DNA of 58,119 bases from Burkholderiales bacterium (GCA_016192425.1 JACPUE010000060.1:1-58119); one strand, 5' to 3'; counted from the first letter of the stretch, positions 43,867-53,132 are shown. Notes: a model not told the origin generated them from the sequence alone. Numbers and translations are program-made.

Positions 43867-46517
43867 TTGTCAGCAAGATGCGCATCACCCCCGAACGTAT
43901 CAAGCCCGCCATCTGGCTGTTGGTCGCCTTTTTCATGGCGGTGCTGGTGGGGGCGGCGGTGTGGCAGATCTGGTCCTTGCGCGAGACGGCCGTGCGCACC
44001 AGCGAGGAAAAAGTCGAGCGCTTTGTCTCCGGCGCCGAGGTGGCGCTCAACCACAACATGCTGTCCATCGACCTGCTGCTGTCGGGCGCGCAGGACATGC
44101 TGCAACTGCAGCCTGCTGCAGATGCGCAGGCCGAGAGCCGCATGCTGGCAGTGGTGGCGCGGAGCAACCTGCTGGTCTCGCGCGTGGCCCTGGTCGATGC
44201 GCAGGGGCGCGTGCGGGCGTCGTCCGAGCCCTCGGGGGCGCTGCAGGAGCTGTCGCTGCCCACGGCGTTTCTGGCCAGTGTGGTGTCGTCGGCTGCGCAG
44301 CGCCTGTACATCAGCACGCCGGTGCTCAGCTTTGCCACCACCCAGCAAGTGCTTTATTTCGCACGCCCGCTGGCTGGGCGCAACGGCCAGCGGCTGGCGG
44401 CCGTGGCCGAGGTGCCGCTGGCCAAACTGGCCAACGTGCTGACGCAGGGGCACGAGGTGTCGGGTCTGGAAATCGTGTTCGAGCAGAACGACGGGCGCCG
44501 CATGCTCGCCTTGCCTGACCTGCCCGAGGCAGACTCGCCCCTGGCGCTGCGCAACGATGCCCCGCTGCCAGACCATGCCTGGAATACGCCCGCACGCATC
44601 AGCGGCGTGCCTGCGCTGGTGGCCTCGCGCCAGCTGGTGTACCCCAACCTGCGGGTATCGGTCAGCTTGCCGGAGGACGAGGCCCTGGATGACTGGGAGC
44701 TCGAACGCACTGCAGTGGTCGTTGCCGCACTGGTGTTTTGCGCCATGGTGGTGCTGGCCGGTACCGTCGCCGTGGCCGTGTTCGACCGCATGGCGCAGGC
44801 ACGCCAGAACATTGCCGATGCCAAGGCATTGCTGGATCAGGCGCTGGAGTCCATGGTCAGTGGGCTTATCCTGCTCGACGCGCGGCAGCGCGTGGTGCAC
44901 TGGAACCGCCGCTTTGTCGAACTGTTCCCCTGGATACGCGGTGCCATCGCGCCTGCCATGCCTTTTCGGAAAATCCTGGAGCAATCGGTGGTGCACCTTC
45001 TTCCCTCTGGCAGTGATGCCGAGCGGCAGCAGTGGGTCGCGCTGCGCCTGGCCCAGAAGCAAGATGACAGCGGGATACGTGAGCAGGTATTGCCCGATGG
45101 GCGCTGCATCCACGTGATGGAGCGCCCCACGCCGGAGGGCGGCTGGGTCATCACCTACCACGACGTCACCGACCTGCGCCGCGCCAATGAGGAGATCGAG
45201 CACCTGGCTTTCTACGACCCGCTGACGGGCCTGCCCAACCGGCGCCTGCTGCTCGACCGGCTGGGCCAGGCGCTGGTGCTGGCGCAGCGCTCGGGCAAGG
45301 TGGGCGCCTTGCTGTTCCTGGATCTGGACCATTTCAAGGCCCTCAACGACACCCTGGGCCATGAGGTCGGCGATGAACTGCTGCAGGAAGTGGCGCATCG
45401 CCTGCTGGCCAATGTGCGCGTGGCCGATACGGTAGCGCGCCTGGGGGGGGACGAATTCGTGGTCATGCTCAGCGACCTGTCCACCAGCAGCCAGGAAGCG
45501 GCTGCCCTGGTACAGCGCATTGGCGAGAAGGTCCTGCGCAGCCTCTCGGAACCTTATGACCTGCGTGGCCATGCCCACCAGGGAACGGCCAGCATTGGCG
45601 CCACGCTGTTTGGCGCCAGCGCACAGGCGGCCATCGAACTGCTGCGCCAGGCCGACATTGCCATGTACCAGGTCAAGGCGCGCCGGGGCAATGCGCTGTG
45701 CTTCTTCGACCCCAAGATGCAGACGGCCCTCAACGACCGGGCACAGCTCGAAGCCGATTTGCACCAGGCCCTGGTAGCACGGCAGCTGGTGCTGTACTTC
45801 CAACCCCAGGCCGCCTTGCAGGGCGAGGTGATGGGCGCCGAATGCCTGTTGCGCTGGCAGCACCCGCAGCGCGGCATGGTGTCGCCGGGGCAGTTCATTG
45901 CCGTGGCCGAAGAAAGCGACCTGATCCTGCACATCGGCCAATGGGTGCTGTACAGCGCCTGCACGCAACTGGCCCGCTGGCAGGATCAGCCGCAGTTCGC
46001 GCATTTGCAGTTGTCGGTGAACGTGAGCGCGCGCCAGTTCCGCCAGAACGACTTCGTGCACCAGGTGATCGAGACCCTGCAGGTCACGGGCGCGCGTGCG
46101 CATTTGCTCACGCTGGAGCTGACCGAATCCCTGGTGCTGGACAACGTGGAAGATGCCATCGACAAGATGCACCAATTGCGCACCAAGGGCGTGCGCTTCT
46201 CGGTGGACGACTTTGGCACCGGCTACTCGTCGCTGGCCTACCTCACGCGCCTGCCGCTGCACCAGCTCAAGATCGACCAGTCCTTTGTGCGCAACCTGGG
46301 CTCCAGGCCGTCGGACGACGTGATCGTGCAGACCATCATCGGCATGGGCCGCAACCTTGATCTGGAGGTCATTGCCGAAGGCGTGGAAACCGAGGCGCAA
46401 AAAGCCCTGCTCATCGCCCACGGCTGCGATCTGTACCAGGGCTACCTGCTGGCGCGGCCCATGCCGGTGGAGGACTTCGAGCGTACCTTCGCCAGCCCTG
46501 CGGCCCAGACGCTGTGA
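43863..46517 (+). CDS. membrane GGDEF-EAL cyclic-di-GMP protein
   Basis: An 884-residue sensor enzyme. Membrane helix 1 is at about 16-36 and helix 2 at about 283-305, enclosing a periplasmic dCache-like domain of about 245 residues. A PAS-like domain lies at about 320-440. The GGDEF domain has an intact motif RLGGDEFVVML near 525. The EAL domain reads AECLLRWQHP (ECL in place of EAL) near 659, retaining the glutamate. NVSARQF, ELTES, DDFGTGYSSL, KIDQSFV and EGVET are all present. Both synthesis and breakdown of c-di-GMP look possible. Translationally coupled to the DctP-like gene (ATGA). Confidence 0.93.
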   Translation: MIVSKMRITPERIKPAIWLLVAFFMAVLVGAAVWQIWSLRETAVRTSEEKVERFVSGAEVALNHNMLSIDLLLSGAQDMLQLQPAADAQAESRMLAVVARSNLLVSRVALVDAQGRVRASSEPSGALQELSLPTAFLASVVSSAAQRLYISTPVLSFATTQQVLYFARPLAGRNGQRLAAVAEVPLAKLANVLTQGHEVSGLEIVFEQNDGRRMLALPDLPEADSPLALRNDAPLPDHAWNTPARISGVPALVASRQLVYPNLRVSVSLPEDEALDDWELERTAVVVAALVFCAMVVLAGTVAVAVFDRMAQARQNIADAKALLDQALESMVSGLILLDARQRVVHWNRRFVELFPWIRGAIAPAMPFRKILEQSVVHLLPSGSDAERQQWVALRLAQKQDDSGIREQVLPDGRCIHVMERPTPEGGWVITYHDVTDLRRANEEIEHLAFYDPLTGLPNRRLLLDRLGQALVLAQRSGKVGALLFLDLDHFKALNDTLGHEVGDELLQEVAHRLLANVRVADTVARLGGDEFVVMLSDLSTSSQEAAALVQRIGEKVLRSLSEPYDLRGHAHQGTASIGATLFGASAQAAIELLRQADIAMYQVKARRGNALCFFDPKMQTALNDRAQLEADLHQALVARQLVLYFQPQAALQGEVMGAECLLRWQHPQRGMVSPGQFIAVAEESDLILHIGQWVLYSACTQLARWQDQPQFAHLQLSVNVSARQFRQNDFVHQVIETLQVTGARAHLLTLELTESLVLDNVEDAIDKMHQLRTKGVRFSVDDFGTGYSSLAYLTRLPLHQLKIDQSFVRNLGSRPSDDVIVQTIIGMGRNLDLEVIAEGVETEAQKALLIAHGCDLYQGYLLARPMPVEDFERTFASPAAQTL

Positions 46518-46518
46518 G

Positions 46519-47418
46519 TCAGCGCCGCGAGGAAACGACGATCCCGCCCACGATCAGGGCAAACGCCAGCGCGTGGTAGGCGCGCGGCGCCTCGCCCAGA
46601 AAGGCCGCTGACAGCAGTGCGGCAAACAGCGGCGTGAGGTTGGAGAAGAACCCCGCCATCGCCGGCCCGGCGCGCTGCACGCCCACACCCCAGCAGCGGT
46701 AGGCCACCACCGCAGGCCCGATGGCGATGAACGCCAGCGCTGCCACCAGCGGCCAGCCCCAGGTGATGTGGGCGGGGGCCAGCGCCCATTCGGCACCGGC
46801 AAAGCCCCCCGACCAGAGCAGGCCGAACACCAACTGCGCCATCAGAAAGGCGGCCCAGTCGCCACGGATGCTGGCAGGCTCGCTGGTGCGTACCAGCAGC
46901 CAGCTGTAAAAGGCCCAGGACACCGTGGCCAGCAGCATGAACAGATCGCCCGGCACCAGCCGCAGCGCCAGGAGCTGGGCCCACTCCCCCCGGCTCAGCA
47001 CCAGCAGCACCCCGGCCATGGACAGCGCTGCGCCCGCCAGTTGCTGGCGCGTGACCGCAGCGCCAAAGCACAGTGCGCCCACGGCCAGCATCCATACCGG
47101 CATGCTCGACCCCACCAGCGTCACGTTGATGGGCGTGGAGGTCTGCAGCGCCAGGTACTGCAGTGCGTTGTAGGTGCCAATGCCCAGCAGCCCCAGCAAG
47201 GCAAAGCGCCGCCAATGGGGCCATGCCGGGCTGCCAGGGCGCAGTACCCCATGGGCCAGCGGCAGCAGCAGCACAAAGGCCAGCAGCCAGCGAAGAAAGT
47301 TCAGCGTGATGGGCGGCACCAGTTCATGCACCAGCCGCCCGACCACGGCATTGCCCGCCCACAGCAGCGGCGCAATCACCAGCAGCACGGCGGTGCCTGG
47401 GGTCAGTGTGTGTCTCAT
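46519..47418 (-). CDS. EamA/DMT-superfamily transporter
   Basis: A 299-residue protein with ten membrane helices in two EamA repeats (LLVIAPLLWAGNAVVGRLV at the start; GDLFMLLATVSWAFYSWLLV opening the second half). Such proteins export metabolites or amino acids; the substrate is unknown. ATG 47418. Its stop lies one base past the stop of the convergent GGDEF-EAL gene, with no room for a terminator. Confidence 0.88.
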   Translation of the reverse strand: MRHTLTPGTAVLLVIAPLLWAGNAVVGRLVHELVPPITLNFLRWLLAFVLLLPLAHGVLRPGSPAWPHWRRFALLGLLGIGTYNALQYLALQTSTPINVTLVGSSMPVWMLAVGALCFGAAVTRQQLAGAALSMAGVLLVLSRGEWAQLLALRLVPGDLFMLLATVSWAFYSWLLVRTSEPASIRGDWAAFLMAQLVFGLLWSGGFAGAEWALAPAHITWGWPLVAALAFIAIGPAVVAYRCWGVGVQRAGPAMAGFFSNLTPLFAALLSAAFLGEAPRAYHALAFALIVGGIVVSSRR

Positions 47419-47515
47419 ACCGCCACTGTAGCGGCCCAGGCTGGGCAAGGCTTGCAGAAACATGGCACGATGCCGGGGCTTGGAACCAGAGAACCATTGC
47501 AGGAGAAACGCCACC

Positions 47516-48499
47516 ATGAGCCTAGCCGTCCAGATCCGCCAGCCCGGCGGCCCCGAGGAACTGCAAATCGTCGATGTGCCCGTGGGCGAGCCTGGCCCCG
47601 GCGAGATCCGCATCCGCCACCACGCCATCGGGCTCAATTTCATCGACGTGTACCACCGCACCGGCCTGTACCCCCTGGCCATGCCCGCAGGCATCGGCAT
47701 GGAGGGGGCGGGCGTGGTCGAGGCCGTGGGCGAGGGCGTGACCCACCTGCGGCCCGGTGACCGCGCTGCCTACGCCAGCCAGCCGCCCGGCAGCTATTGC
47801 GAGGTGCGCGTGATGCCCGCCAAATGCGTCTGCCGCCTGCCCGATGCCATCGGCTTCGAGACCGCCGCAGGCATGATGCTCAAGGGCCTGACGGCGCAGT
47901 ACCTGCTCAAGAAAACCCTGCCGGTCGAGGGCCTGCACGCAGGCGACTACGTGCTGTTCCACGCCGCAGCGGGCGGCGTGGGCCTGATCGCCTGCCAATG
48001 GGCCAAGGCCCTGGGCCTGCGCCTGATCGCCACCGCGGGCACAGACGCCAAATGCCAGCTCGCGCTGGAGCACGGCGCCACCCATGCCATCAACTACCAC
48101 ACCGAGGACTTTGCCGCGCGGGTCAAGGACATCACCGGCGGCCAGGGCGTCAAGGTGGTGTACGACTCGGTGGGCAAGGACACCTGGGACAAATCGCTGG
48201 ACTGCCTGCGCCCCTTTGGCTTGATGGCCAGCTTTGGCAATGCCTCGGGCCCGGTGCCGCCTTTTGCCCCTGGTGCGCTGGGCGCCAAGGGCTCGCTCTA
48301 CGTCACGCGCCAGACGCTGTTCTCCCACATCGCCACGCGCGAATCCACCCAGGCCATGGCCGACGAATTGTTTGCGGTGGTGGCCAGCGGGCAGGTGCAG
48401 ATCCGCATCGACCAGCGCTACCCGCTGGCCCAGGTGCAACAGGCCCACCGCGACCTGGAGGCGCGCAAGACCACGGGATCGACGATCCTGCTGCCCTGA
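47516..48499 (+). CDS. NADPH:quinone oxidoreductase (zeta-crystallin-like)
   Basis: A 327-residue MDR-superfamily enzyme. HHAIGLNFIDVYHRTGLYPL and PAGIGMEGAGVVEAVGEGV are QorA signatures. The NADPH loop AAAGGVGLIACQWAKALG and the later VVYDSVGKDTWDKSLDCL are also present. It lacks structural-zinc cysteines, as is normal for quinone reductases. The ATG at 47516 is preceded by AGGAG; it reduces quinones with NADPH in the cytoplasm. Stands alone between the EamA gene and senB. Confidence 0.92.
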   Translation: MSLAVQIRQPGGPEELQIVDVPVGEPGPGEIRIRHHAIGLNFIDVYHRTGLYPLAMPAGIGMEGAGVVEAVGEGVTHLRPGDRAAYASQPPGSYCEVRVMPAKCVCRLPDAIGFETAAGMMLKGLTAQYLLKKTLPVEGLHAGDYVLFHAAAGGVGLIACQWAKALGLRLIATAGTDAKCQLALEHGATHAINYHTEDFAARVKDITGGQGVKVVYDSVGKDTWDKSLDCLRPFGLMASFGNASGPVPPFAPGALGAKGSLYVTRQTLFSHIATRESTQAMADELFAVVASGQVQIRIDQRYPLAQVQQAHRDLEARKTTGSTILLP

Positions 48500-48520
48500 A
48501 CAAAAGGCCCTGCCCGCCGC

Positions 48521-49519
48521 TCAGCGGCGGGCAGGCGGCGCAGGCAGTAGGCCGCGCACCAGCGCCTGTACGGCTGCGCTTTCAGCTTGCGGCGCAAACA
48601 AGGGCGCGCGCGCCGCGCACTGGCGCTGGAGCAGGGCGTACAAGCCCTCGGGCCGGGCCCGTTCGTCGCGGCAGCGCAGCAGCAGTTGCGCCAGCGCTGG
48701 CGCATCGTCCAGCGCGAAATAGCCGCCATAGTCCGCCCCCAGCATACCCACATTGCCAGGAATGCGTGAGGCCAGCACGGGCGTGCTGCTGCACACCGCC
48801 TCCAGAATGGCATGCGCGCCGCCCTCCATGCGGCTGGTGTGCACCAGCACATGGGCCTGGGCGATGGCGCGCAAGGTGCCGCCATGCGCCATGGCGCCGC
48901 GCCAGTGGTACTGCGGGCACTGCGCCATGCATGCGCGCGCCTGCTCGCCCAGCGCTGCATCCAGCGCGCCGCCGATGTGGTCGATGGTGATGCCGCCGTG
49001 CCCGCGCAGAAGCCGCGCTGCTTCCCACAGGGTCTGCGGCGCTTTTTCATCGCGCAGGTGGCCCACCATGACCACGCGCAGCGGCGTGGGCGGTTTGGGC
49101 AACGGTGCATGGGATGCGGCGGACTGAAAGATGACCCGGGCCTTGGAGCGCAGTGCTGCGGGCAATGCGTCGGGGCCGCATTCCTGCAGCACCACCAGCG
49201 AGCGCGCCAGAAGCAGCGAGGCTTGTGCCTGGGCGTCGGTCTGGATGTCGCGGTACAGGTCGGTGCCGGTGAGTACCACGGCCAGCCCTGGGGCGTCGTG
49301 CTGGGCGCCGTGGGCCTGCGCCCAGCGCGCAATCGCGGGTGCCGAGCGGCGCGCATGCAGGGCCAGCAGCACGTCATACGGTGTGCCGTCCCAGTCCTGG
49401 GCGATGGCTACTTCGCAATCAGGTTGCAGCATCTGCGCCCAACGCGCGGCCGTGTGCCAGTTGCCGTTGTTGGCGGCGGCGGTCGCCGGGCTGATGATGA
49501 GTACGCTTGGCGCTGTCAT
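48521..49519 (-). CDS. senB: SenB-like selenosugar synthase (TIGR04348-type glycosyltransferase)
   Basis: A 332-residue GT-B glycosyltransferase. The N-terminus reads LIISPATAAANNGNWHTAARW, the C-terminal UDP-sugar domain VVMVGHLRDEKAPQTLW, and the donor site LVHTSRMEGGAHAILEAV followed by IPGNVGMLGADYGGYF. This pattern matches the TIGR04348 family, shown in Variovorax to be SenB. That enzyme joins selenophosphate with a UDP-sugar to make a selenosugar. Start ATG 49519 is 100 bp from the divergent transporter operon. The senA-like gene 4 kb away and egtD support the pathway assignment. Confidence 0.78.
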   Translation of the reverse strand: MTAPSVLIISPATAAANNGNWHTAARWAQMLQPDCEVAIAQDWDGTPYDVLLALHARRSAPAIARWAQAHGAQHDAPGLAVVLTGTDLYRDIQTDAQAQASLLLARSLVVLQECGPDALPAALRSKARVIFQSAASHAPLPKPPTPLRVVMVGHLRDEKAPQTLWEAARLLRGHGGITIDHIGGALDAALGEQARACMAQCPQYHWRGAMAHGGTLRAIAQAHVLVHTSRMEGGAHAILEAVCSSTPVLASRIPGNVGMLGADYGGYFALDDAPALAQLLLRCRDERARPEGLYALLQRQCAARAPLFAPQAESAAVQALVRGLLPAPPARR

Positions 49520-49619
49520 GGTGGGTGGGTGCGCGGCAGGGGGCAAGGGCTCGGGTGCAGCAGGGCTGTGCGGTTTCGAGTCTAATTCGCTCTTTCGTTT
49601 TTGTGGACAGGAGATCTGA

Positions 49620-50486
49620 ATGGCTTTGAGAACCAAAGGCTGGGGCGCACGCGCATTGGTGTTGGTGGCATTGGCCTTGACCAGTTGGGTGGCGCAGGCG
49701 CAAACCACGCTGCGCGTGACGGCCATTCCCGATGAGTCGCCCACGGAGCTGGCACGCAAGGCCGCACCGCTGGTCAGGTACCTGGAAAAGGTGCTCGGCC
49801 AGCCGGTGGTGTTCACCCCGGTGTCGGATTACGCCGCCGCGGTGGAAGGCCTGGCCAACAAGCAGATCGATCTGGCTTGGTACGGGGGCTTCACCTTTGT
49901 GCAGGCCAACATCCGCTCGGGCGGCAAAGCCGTGCCCCTGGTGCAGCGCGCTGAGGACGCCGCGTTTCGCTCGGTGTTCATCACCAGCAACCCCGCCATC
50001 CAGAACCTGGCCGACCTCAAGGGCAAGAGCGTGAGCTTTGGCGCGCCGTCCAGCACTTCGGGCCACCTCATGCCGCGCAGCTTCTTGCTGCAAGCGCAGA
50101 TCGAGCCCGAGCGCGACTTCAAGCGCGTGGCCTTCTCGGGCGCGCACGACGCCACCATCGCCGCCGTGGCGGCGGGCAAGGTCGATGCCGGGGCGCTCAA
50201 CATCTCGGTGTGGGAGAAATTCGTGGCCGAGGGCAAGGTGGACAGCACCAAGCTGCGCGTGTTCTACACCACCCCCAGCTACTTCGACTACAACTGGACC
50301 GTGCATGCCGACATGCCCGCCATCCAGCGCGAGAAGCTGGCCCAGGCCTTTCTCAAGCTCGACGCCAGCACGCCCGAAGGCAAGGAAATCCTGGCCCTGC
50401 AGCGCGCCACGCGCTTCATCCCTACCAAGCCAGAGAACTACCAGGGCATCGAGCAGGCGGCGCGCAGTGCGGGTTTGCTGAAGTAA
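49620..50486 (+). CDS. PhnD-type periplasmic binding protein, probably for a selenium oxyanion
   Basis: A 288-residue binding protein with signal peptide (LVALALTSWVAQAQ). The mature start LRVTAIPDESPTELARKAAP, then DLAWYGGFTFVQANIRS and GAPSSTSGHLMPRSF, mark the PhnD superfamily. The exact wording resembles the subgroup labelled putative selenate ABC transporter binding protein (TIGR04553) more than phosphonate PhnD. Context, divergent from senB and near senA, supports selenium uptake. Phosphonate or phosphite remain alternatives. CAGGAGAT precedes the ATG. Confidence 0.8.
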   Translation: MALRTKGWGARALVLVALALTSWVAQAQTTLRVTAIPDESPTELARKAAPLVRYLEKVLGQPVVFTPVSDYAAAVEGLANKQIDLAWYGGFTFVQANIRSGGKAVPLVQRAEDAAFRSVFITSNPAIQNLADLKGKSVSFGAPSSTSGHLMPRSFLLQAQIEPERDFKRVAFSGAHDATIAAVAAGKVDAGALNISVWEKFVAEGKVDSTKLRVFYTTPSYFDYNWTVHADMPAIQREKLAQAFLKLDASTPEGKEILALQRATRFIPTKPENYQGIEQAARSAGLLK

Positions 50487-50500
50487 AGCTGGTGCGTGAT

Positions 50501-50560
50501 TTGCTACTATTTTGATAGCTGCTTACGCATGTTTTATGAGGGCTAAGGCCATATTTTTTA
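50501..50560 (+). repeat. dispersed hairpin repeat, copy G
   Basis: TTGCTACTATTTTGATAGCT, then GCTTACGCATGTTTTATGAG and GGCTAAGGCCATATTTTT. It fills the gap between the binding-protein gene and the ATPase gene. No Shine-Dalgarno site is visible before the ATPase ATG. Confidence 0.75.
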
Positions 50561-50561
50561 T

Positions 50562-51398
50562 ATGAAAATTGCCCTAGGCTCCCTCCAGGCCCGCCACCCC
50601 GCCGCCGCGCCAGGCACCGCCCCCGTGCTGCGTGTGGAGCAGCTGCACGTCCAGGCAGGCGAGCTGCTGGCGGTGATCGGCCCTTCGGGGGCGGGCAAGA
50701 CCACGCTGCTGCAGGTGCTGGCCTGTGCGTTGCCGCCCAGCGCGGGCACGCTGCGCCTCGACGGGGTGGATCCGTGGGCCGCCCGCCCTGCCGAGCTGCA
50801 AGCGCTGCGCCGCGCGCTTTTTCTGGCGCCGCAGGTGCCGCCGCTGCCGCCGCGCCAGCGCGTGGTCACCGCCGTGCTGGCGGGGCGGCTGCCGCACGAA
50901 TCGCTGTGGGCCAGCCTGCGCAGCCTGTTCTACCCGCAAGACATCCCGCTGGCGCACCGCGCGCTGGCCGCGTTTGACCTGGGCGACAAGCTGTTTGAGC
51001 GCGTGGACCGCATTTCGGGCGGCGAGCGCCAGCGTGTGGGCCTGGCGCGGCTGCTGGTGGCGCAGGCGCGCCTGTGGCTGGTGGACGAGCCTTTGTCTGC
51101 CCTCGACCCCACGCGTGCGCGCCAGGCGCTGCACACCTTGACACGCATGGCGCAAGAACGCGGCGCCACGCTGGTGGCCACGCTGCACCAGGTGGACATG
51201 GCGCTGGCGTACTTCCCGCGCATCGTCGGCCTGCGCGACGGGGCGGTGGCGTTTGACCTGCCCGCTGCCGAGGTTACCCCGGCGCTGCTGCACGCGCTGT
51301 ACGCCCAGCACCTGGACGAACTCTCCACCGCTGCCCCAGCGTCCTGGATGGATGCACCCGCCGCCGCCCCGGCCCCGGTGGTCATGCACTGCCGCTGA
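50562..51398 (+). CDS. PhnC-type ABC transporter ATPase
   Basis: A 278-residue ATPase. Walker A is GPSGAGKTT, signature [15 protein letters not shown], Walker B RLWLVDEPLSALDP, and H-loop LVATLHQVDMALAYFP. The LHQVD and PRIVGLRDG wording is typical of PhnC-like proteins. It energises the importer formed with the two following permeases. The ATG lies two bases past repeat copy G and lacks an evident ribosome site, so expression relative to the binding protein may be set by the repeat's structure. Confidence 0.85.
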   Translation: MKIALGSLQARHPAAAPGTAPVLRVEQLHVQAGELLAVIGPSGAGKTTLLQVLACALPPSAGTLRLDGVDPWAARPAELQALRRALFLAPQVPPLPPRQRVVTAVLAGRLPHESLWASLRSLFYPQDIPLAHRALAAFDLGDKLFERVDRISGGERQRVGLARLLVAQARLWLVDEPLSALDPTRARQALHTLTRMAQERGATLVATLHQVDMALAYFPRIVGLRDGAVAFDLPAAEVTPALLHALYAQHLDELSTAAPASWMDAPAAAPAPVVMHCR

Positions 51399-51420
51399 CG
51401 CGCTGAACGCCTGCCCGCCC

Positions 51421-52275
51421 ATGCCCGCGCTGCACCCGGCACCCATGCCATCCACCGCCGCCGCCGTCCCCCAGCGCGACCCGGCCTGGCGCACGCGCCT
51501 CTTTTGGATGCTGGCCGCGCTGGCACTGCTGTGGCCCTTGGGGGTGTGGACGGAGTTCCGCCCCTGGTTGCTGGATGGCGAAGCGCTGGCGCCAGCGGGG
51601 CGCTTTGTGGCGGGCTTTTTCCCGCCGCGCAGCGACACCGAATTCCTGCAGTTGCTGCTGCGCGAAACCTGGCGCACCGTGGCCATGGCCACCGCCGGGC
51701 TCACGCTGGCGCTGCTGCTGGCGGTGCCGCTGGCGCTGCTGTCGGTGCGCGTGCTGTCGGTATCAAGCCTGCGCGGGCGCATGGCACCGCTGCCCGCGGC
51801 GCTGCGCCAGGGCGTGCGCTGGGTGGCGCTCATCCTGCGCAGCGTGCCCGAACTGGTGTGGGCGCTGGTGTGGGTGCGCGTGGTGGGCCTGGGGCCTGCG
51901 GCCGGGGTGCTGGCCATTGCGCTCACCTACAGCGGCATGCTGGGCAAGGTGTATGCCGACATTTTGGAAAGCGGCGACACCCATGCCACCACCAGCCTGC
52001 TGCGCAACGGCAGCGGGCGCATGCAGGCTTTCTTCTACGGGCTGCTGCCGCACAACGCGGGCGAGCTCACCAGCTACACCGTGTATCGCTGGGAATGCGC
52101 CATCCGCTCCAGCGCGGTGCTGGGCTTTGTGGGTGCGGGCGGTCTGGGCCAGCTGATGGATGGCTCCATGAAGATGTTCAACGGCTCCGAGGTCGCCAGC
52201 ATCCTGCTCGTCTTCATGCTGCTGGTGGCCCTGGCCGACCGCATGAGCGCCGCACTGCGGCGCAACCTGGCGTGA
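51421..52275 (+). CDS. PhnE-type ABC transporter permease 1
   Basis: A 284-residue permease with about six membrane helices. The coupling region is RNGSGRMQAFFYGLLPHNAG, and the PhnE-type motif SAVLGFVGAGGLGQLMDGSM is near the C-terminus. A second, distinct permease follows, so the channel is probably a heterodimer. The start ATG 51421 gives normal length; the frame is open further upstream but overlaps the ATPase gene. No cytoplasmic fusion domains. Confidence 0.85.
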   Translation: MPALHPAPMPSTAAAVPQRDPAWRTRLFWMLAALALLWPLGVWTEFRPWLLDGEALAPAGRFVAGFFPPRSDTEFLQLLLRETWRTVAMATAGLTLALLLAVPLALLSVRVLSVSSLRGRMAPLPAALRQGVRWVALILRSVPELVWALVWVRVVGLGPAAGVLAIALTYSGMLGKVYADILESGDTHATTSLLRNGSGRMQAFFYGLLPHNAGELTSYTVYRWECAIRSSAVLGFVGAGGLGQLMDGSMKMFNGSEVASILLVFMLLVALADRMSAALRRNLA

Positions 52276-52280
52276 TACGC

Positions 52281-53132
52281 ATGAGCGATTCCCCACCAAC
52301 ACCTGTGCAGGCACCGTCCCCGTACATGCCGCCACCGCAGCAACTGCCGCCGCCGCTGTTTGATGCGCGCTGCAAGGCCTGCTGGCTCACGCTGGGCATC
52401 CTGCTCTTGGTGCTGGCCAGCTTTGCCACGCTGGACCTGCGCCTGGCGCAATGGGCCTCGTGGGACGCATGGGTGCGCATGGGCCGCTTTGTGGGCGAGC
52501 TGCTGCACCCGGTGACCACGCCCGCGTTCCTGGCGCGCGTGGGCCAGGCCACACTGGAAACCCTGGCCATGTCGGCCCTGGGCACGCTCATCGCCGCCGT
52601 GCTGGGCCTGCTGCTGGCACTGCCCGCTGCCCGCACCCACGCGCAAGACCCGGCCCGCGCACGTGGCGTGGCGCGCCTGCTGCTCAACGCGCTGCGCAGC
52701 GTGCCCGAACTGGTCTGGGCGGCCCTGCTGCTCATCGCCGTGGGCCTGGGGCCGTTTGCGGGCACGCTGGCGCTGGGCGTGCACACGGCGGGCGTGCTGG
52801 GCCGCCTGTTTGCCGAAAGCCTGGAGAACGCCGCCCCCGAACCGGCCCAGGCCCTGCGCCTGCGCGGCGTGGGTGGGGTGCGCGTGTTCCTGTACGCCAC
52901 CTTGCCGCAGGTGCTGCCGCAGCTCATCAGCTACACCCTGTACCGCTGGGAAAACAACATCCGCGCTGCCACCGTGCTGGGCGTGGTCGGCGCAGGCGGC
53001 CTGGGCCAGATGCTGGCCTTTCACATGGGCCTGTTCCAGATGGGCGAGACCAGCACCGTGCTGCTGGCCATGCTGGTGTTGGTGGCGCTGGTGGATGGGG
53101 CGAGCTACGGTATGCGCAAGGTGCTGGCGTAA
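52281..53132 (+). CDS. PhnE-type ABC transporter permease 2
   Basis: A 283-residue permease. An unusual proline-rich N-terminus (PTPVQAPSPYMPPPQQLPPP) precedes the first helix. ARGVARLLLNALRSVPELVW and TVLGVVGAGGLGQMLAFHM match permease 1 in pattern but not in detail, indicating an old duplication. It starts 6 bp after permease 1. Its stop is one base from the stop of the convergent LysE gene, so the operon has no separate terminator. Confidence 0.85.
   Translation: MSDSPPTPVQAPSPYMPPPQQLPPPLFDARCKACWLTLGILLLVLASFATLDLRLAQWASWDAWVRMGRFVGELLHPVTTPAFLARVGQATLETLAMSALGTLIAAVLGLLLALPAARTHAQDPARARGVARLLLNALRSVPELVWAALLLIAVGLGPFAGTLALGVHTAGVLGRLFAESLENAAPEPAQALRLRGVGGVRVFLYATLPQVLPQLISYTLYRWENNIRAATVLGVVGAGGLGQMLAFHMGLFQMGETSTVLLAMLVLVALVDGASYGMRKVLA

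Noticed and set aside
42778-46517. TRAP transporter operon
   Set aside because: Only a DctP-like protein is present; the downstream gene is a c-di-GMP enzyme and no DctQ or DctM homologue exists in the window.
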